NCBI GenBank assembly: GCA_038318385.1
Contig: JBBQCD010000085.1
Coordinates: 1 to 16,024 of the forward strand
Origin: Schlegelella_A sp038318385
Lineage (GTDB): Bacteria > Pseudomonadota > Gammaproteobacteria > Burkholderiales > Burkholderiaceae_C
Direction of reading: 5' to 3'
Length of the DNA: 16,024 nucleotides
The first letter of the stretch is position 1, and each line of letters begins with the position of its first letter. The position numbers and the translations under genes were made by a program. The notes beneath the pieces are model-generated. The model was not told where the DNA came from, searched no databases, and worked only from the letters and a program-made list of their open reading frames with translations. Of this stretch, positions 13,303 through 16,024 are shown one piece after another.

Positions 13303-14240
13303 AATTCAAGGACTACTACGAGACCCTCGGCGTGGAGCGCGGCGCGACCCAGGACGAGGTCAAGAAGGCGTATCGCAAGCTCGCCCGCAAATACCACCCC
13401 GACGTCAGCAAGCTGCCCGACACCGAGACCCGGTTCAAGGAGGTCAACGAGGCCAACGAGGTCCTCGGCGACCCGGAGAAGCGCGCCGCCTATGACCAGA
13501 TGGGGCGCCAGTACCAGGCCGGCCAGGAGTTCCAGCCGCCGCCCGATTGGGACGCCGGCTTCGAGTTTCGCGGGCGCGGCGACGGCAGCGGCGCCGGCCA
13601 GGACTTCGACACCAGCGACTTCTTCGAGACCCTGTTCGGCAGGCAGGCGCGCCATGGCGGCGGCCCGCGCGCCCCGCGCCAGGCCACGGGCGAGGATCAC
13701 CATGCCAAGGTGCTGATCGACCTCGAGGATGCCTACGCTGGCGCCCGGCGCAGCATCACGCTGCGCATGCCGGTAGTCGATGCGCAGGGGCGCGTCGCGC
13801 TGGAGGAGCGTCAGCTCGACGTCAACATCCCGAAGGGCATCCGCGCCGGCCAGCACCTGCGCCTGGCGGGACAGGGCGCTCCCGGCTTCGGCGGCGCACC
13901 CGCCGGCGACCTGTTCCTCGAGATCGGCTTCAATCCGCATCCGCGTTTCCGGGTCGACGGCCGCGACGTCTACGCCGATCTCGCGCTCGCCCCTTGGGAG
14001 GCCGCGCTCGGCGCGACGGTCGATGCCCCCACGCCCGAAGGCGCCGTGCAGCTGACCGTGCCGCCGGGATCGGCCGCGGGCCGCAAGCTCCGCCTCAAGG
14101 GCAAGGGGATTCCGGGGCAGACGCCGGGCGATCTGTATGTCGTCCTCGCGATCGCACTGCCGCGTGCCGAGAACGAGGCCGCCCGGGACGCCTACGCCGC
14201 GCTGGCGCGGGCCTTCGAGAACTTCAACCCACGCACCTGA
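13299..14240 (+). CDS. cbpA: DnaJ-like co-chaperone CbpA
   Basis: 313 residues. Type II J-protein that stimulates DnaK ATPase and delivers clients; in E. coli it also binds curved DNA. The J domain is at 1-70 (DYYETLGVERGATQDEVKKA) with the HPD triad at 33-35. A Gly/Phe-rich linker (GFEFRGRGDGSGAGQDF) spans roughly 85-125. Two C-terminal substrate-binding barrels follow (LEDAYAGARRSITL; VNIPKGIRAGQHLRLAGQG; LALAPWEAALGATV). No Cys-rich zinc domain, which separates it from DnaJ. Located directly before cbpM, as in E. coli. The start overlaps the stop of an 11-codon leader ORF. Confidence 0.94.
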   Translation: MKFKDYYETLGVERGATQDEVKKAYRKLARKYHPDVSKLPDTETRFKEVNEANEVLGDPEKRAAYDQMGRQYQAGQEFQPPPDWDAGFEFRGRGDGSGAGQDFDTSDFFETLFGRQARHGGGPRAPRQATGEDHHAKVLIDLEDAYAGARRSITLRMPVVDAQGRVALEERQLDVNIPKGIRAGQHLRLAGQGAPGFGGAPAGDLFLEIGFNPHPRFRVDGRDVYADLALAPWEAALGATVDAPTPEGAVQLTVPPGSAAGRKLRLKGKGIPGQTPGDLYVVLAIALPRAENEAARDAYAALARAFENFNPRT

Positions 14241-14252
14241 CGGGAGGCCGTG

Positions 14253-14579
14253 ATGAACCAAGCAAATCCTTCCGGGCTCGTCGCCACGATCGTCGAAGAG
14301 GAGATCCACCTCAGCCTGGTCGAGCTGAGCCGCGTCTGCCACGTTCCGCAGGAGCAGATCCTGGTCTGGGTCGAAGAGGGCGTGATCGAACCGCAGGGCG
14401 AGAGTCCGCAACAGTGGCGCTTCGCCGGCCAGTCGCTGCGGCGGACGCGGCTGGCAGGGCGGCTGACCCACGACCTCGAGCTCAATCCGCAGGGCGTCGC
14501 GCTCGCACTCGACCTGCTGGACGAGATCGAGGCGCTGCGGTCGCAACTGCGACGCCTCGGCGGCGGGGGCCGACGCTGA
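14253..14579 (+). CDS. cbpM: CbpM, modulator of CbpA
   Basis: 108 residues. In E. coli CbpM binds the J domain of CbpA and blocks its co-chaperone and DNA-binding activities. Seen: a MerR-like helix-turn-helix segment (LSLVELSRVCHVPQEQILVW, then VEEGVIEPQG), a QWRF segment, R-x-x-RLxxDLELNPQGVALALDLLDEIEALR, and a helical C terminus. The start is ATG 14253 rather than GTG 14250, because GGGAGG (14242-14247) is then 5 nt away. Twelve nt separate it from cbpA, and its stop overlaps the next start as TGATG. Confidence 0.92.
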   Translation: MNQANPSGLVATIVEEEIHLSLVELSRVCHVPQEQILVWVEEGVIEPQGESPQQWRFAGQSLRRTRLAGRLTHDLELNPQGVALALDLLDEIEALRSQLRRLGGGGRR

Positions 14580-15514
14580 TGGGTCCGGGTGTGCCCGGCG
14601 GCGGCGCTGGCGTTGGCGTCGGCTTTGGTCAGCGACCCTGCGGGTTGCGGCGCGGCGGCGGCGGACTTGCAGCCGTGGGCGCGCTGTGCCTCATCGCCGC
14701 CTGCGGTTCGATGGCGGTTGCGTCTCGGGCGCCTTCGCTCTCGCCGGAACGCATCGCCGCGATTCTCTCCAGTCCCGAGCGCACGGCTGCCGACCGGACC
14801 AATGACACGCGCCGCAAGCCCGCCGAGCTGCTGGCCTTCGTCGACCCGCGGCCCGGGATGACGGTGCTCGACGTCAGTGCCGGCGGCGGCTACACGAGCG
14901 AACTGCTGGCGCGCGCCGTCGGCCCCGGCGGTCGTGTCTATGGGCAGAGCGCTCCGCGCGATCCCGGCCGTGCCGGACCGGCCGCGCCGGAGGGTGCGGC
15001 AACGCCGCCGGCCGCCGGCGCAACACCGACGGCAGCGGCCTCTGCGCCGGCACCGCGGGCACCCGCGCGAACTTCGGCGATGGCATTGGCCGAGCGCGCG
15101 GGCCGCCCGGGTGCCGGCAACATCGTCGCGGTGGTGCAGAAATTCGAGAATCCGGTTCCGGCCGAGCTCGCCGACCAGGGCCTCGACCTGGTGACGCTGA
15201 TGTTCAACTACCACGACCTCGGTCACATGGGCGTCGATCGGGCGCAGATGAATGCTGCGCTGTTCCGCGCGCTCAAGCCGGGCGGCGCCTACGTGATCGC
15301 GGACCACGCCGGCCGGCCCGGCACCGCAATCTCCGAGGCCGGCACGCTGCATCGCATCGAGGAAGCCTTCCTGCGCCGCGAAGTCGAGTCCGCCGGTTTT
15401 CGGCTCGTCGCCGAGGGCGTCTTCCTGCGCAACCCGGCCGATCCGCGCGACCGCAACACGCCCGAGCCGCCACAGCCCAAGGACGAGTTCGTCCTGAAAT
15501 TCGTCAGGCCTTGA
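14579..15514 (+). CDS. Exported methyltransferase-like lipoprotein (COG4798-type)
   Basis: 311 residues. A Gly-rich start leads to a hydrophobic segment ending LIAAC (lipobox, Cys42), so the protein is probably a periplasmic lipoprotein. A class I SAM-methyltransferase fold follows: R-K-PAELLAFVDPRPGMTVLDVSAGG with motif I VLDVSAGGG (96-104), GPGGRVYGQ, DLVTLMFNYHDL, ALKPGGAYVIADH and RREVESAGFRLV. These match secreted predicted methyltransferases of COG4798 as I recall them. An Ala/Pro-rich stretch of about 40 residues (126-167) interrupts the fold after strand 2. SAM binding outside the cytoplasm is hard to explain, so enzymatic activity is doubtful. The first in-frame ATG 14579 overlaps the cbpM stop as TGATG; a later start nearer the hydrophobic segment cannot be excluded. 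Confidence 0.75.
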   Translation: MGPGVPGGGAGVGVGFGQRPCGLRRGGGGLAAVGALCLIAACGSMAVASRAPSLSPERIAAILSSPERTAADRTNDTRRKPAELLAFVDPRPGMTVLDVSAGGGYTSELLARAVGPGGRVYGQSAPRDPGRAGPAAPEGAATPPAAGATPTAAASAPAPRAPARTSAMALAERAGRPGAGNIVAVVQKFENPVPAELADQGLDLVTLMFNYHDLGHMGVDRAQMNAALFRALKPGGAYVIADHAGRPGTAISEAGTLHRIEEAFLRREVESAGFRLVAEGVFLRNPADPRDRNTPEPPQPKDEFVLKFVRP

Positions 15515-16024
15515 CAGACTTGCTGCGGCCGCGCGGCCGGGCTTTCGGGCGCACATGCATGGCGGCGCAATGGATGGCGGCCGTGACCCGCGGCATCTGC
15601 GGAGGTTGCGTGCCGGACCGCGCGCCCGCCGCGTGGCGGCTCGAATGCCGGGAGGGGGCCGCGCGGGTCGGCCCGGGCTTGCGGCGTCGAGGCGCGGCCG
15701 CCGATGCCACGACGACCGCGACGGTCGCCGGCGCCGGCTCGAAGGCCCCGCGCGAGCGGGTTGCCGGCGCTTGGCAGGCCGTGAGCGCCATCGCGTAGAA
15801 ATGCCGGCGTTCCTCGGCGCCGGCCATCCCCGGCCCGTTGATCGCCCGCGTGACGTCGTCGAAACGCGAGGCATCGGCCAGCTCGTTCAGGTTGTGCGCA
15901 TCCCAGAACCAGGCGGCGGTCAGGCAGGCATCGGCGGGCTCGAGCACCAGGTCGGGTTGCTCGACATACGGCCGGCCCAGGGCCGCTGCGGCTTGCGAAT
16001 AGTTCGCGCGCCCGGTGAGCTGGA
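15504..16024 (-). CDS. GH19 chitinase/endolysin-like protein, C-terminal part (5' end beyond window)
   Basis: The frame is open from the right edge (QLTGRANYSQAAAALGRPYV) to a stop at 15504, about 173 residues. QLTGRANY, AAWFWDAHNLNELAD and DDVTRAINGP are hallmarks of glycoside hydrolase family 19, which hydrolyses chitin or, in endolysin-type members, peptidoglycan. The catalytic glutamates should lie upstream, outside the window. The domain ends near ERRHFYAMAL; about 90 further residues are Ala/Pro/Arg/Lys-rich and low-complexity, ending RPKARPRGRSKSVKA. Such a basic tail is unusual and could bind wall polymers or be an unselected extension. The last 11 nt overlap the methyltransferase-like gene tail to tail. 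Confidence 0.8.
   Translation of the reverse strand, partial: QLTGRANYSQAAAALGRPYVEQPDLVLEPADACLTAAWFWDAHNLNELADASRFDDVTRAINGPGMAGAEERRHFYAMALTACQAPATRSRGAFEPAPATVAVVVASAAAPRRRKPGPTRAAPSRHSSRHAAGARSGTQPPQMPRVTAAIHCAAMHVRPKARPRGRSKSVKA
15526..15545 (+). terminator. Weak possible terminator after the methyltransferase-like gene
   Basis: The perfect palindrome CGGCCGCGCGGCCG (15526-15539) is followed by GGCTTT, 12 nt after the stop codon. The T-tract is short and the element lies within the convergent GH19 gene tail, so this is tentative. Confidence 0.25.

Noticed and set aside
12114..14546. Minus-strand 810-codon open frame, the longest in the window
   Set aside because: Antisense to the rpe end, CDF, cbpA and cbpM, all well identified. 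It lacks family motifs, and such long antisense frames are expected when third positions are mostly G/C.
13547..14578. N-terminal extension of the methyltransferase-like frame through cbpA and cbpM
   Set aside because: Same frame but overlapping two secure genes; the sequence is Arg/Pro/Ala-rich noise, and the ATG coupled to the cbpM stop is the natural start.
14192..15874. Minus-strand 560-codon open frame
   Set aside because: Antisense to cbpM and the methyltransferase-like gene; a shadow with no domain features.
1..16024. CRISPR arrays, tRNA or rRNA genes, transposases, integrases or prophage blocks
   Set aside because: Looked for on both strands; nothing recognisable. The GH19 fragment alone does not establish a prophage.

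Overview
The window is very GC-rich and densely packed, with few and short non-coding gaps. Gene content points to a chromosomal segment of a betaproteobacterium, probably Burkholderiales or Rhodocyclales: a fused indolepyruvate ferredoxin oxidoreductase beside an Lrp regulator, an mltA / apaG / rpe cluster, a cbpA-cbpM pair, and -10 boxes of the form CCTAGAAT. No tRNA, rRNA, CRISPR array, transposase or phage block is visible, so this is core and semi-core chromosome rather than an island.

Layout, left to right. 1-2119 (-) holds the N-terminal 706 residues of a fused indolepyruvate ferredoxin oxidoreductase that runs off the left edge. A divergent Lrp/AsnC regulator (2284-2901, +) follows, with an Lrp-like palindrome between the two genes. 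A repeat-bearing gap leads to a small exported Ser/Thr/Asn-rich protein (3163-3546, +), closed by two perfect hairpins. Facing it is a YkuD-type L,D-transpeptidase lipoprotein (3695-4480, -). An NRAMP-family transporter (4582-5865, +) diverges from that gene. Then comes a long run on the minus strand: HDOD protein (5935-7005), exported MsrA (7124-7774) and MsrB (7771-8262) overlapping by ATGA, a 402-nt palindrome-rich gap, a secreted HEIGH metallopeptidase (8665-9426), and MltA (9574-10791).

A 33-residue membrane protein (10790-10891, +) starts in the same CATG as mltA, on the opposite strand. ApaG (10944-11318, -) and Rpe (11561-12241, +) diverge from a shared promoter region. A plus-strand run follows: CDF metal transporter (12279-13256), CbpA co-chaperone (13299-14240), CbpM (14253-14579) and an exported methyltransferase-like lipoprotein (14579-15514). 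The last overlaps tail to tail with the C-terminal part of a GH19 chitinase/endolysin-like protein (15504-16024, -), cut by the right edge.

Themes. Envelope work is strongly represented: L,D-transpeptidase, MltA, a GH19 hydrolase, an exported Msr pair, a secreted zinc peptidase and an exported methyltransferase homologue. Metal handling (NRAMP, CDF) and proteostasis (CbpA/CbpM, Msr) are the others. No clearly new multi-gene system is evident. The best leads are small: the interlocked start codons of mltA and the 33-aa protein, an 11-codon ORF coupled to cbpA, the palindromes upstream of msrBA, the NRAMP metal-site changes, and the secreted metallopeptidase and methyltransferase.
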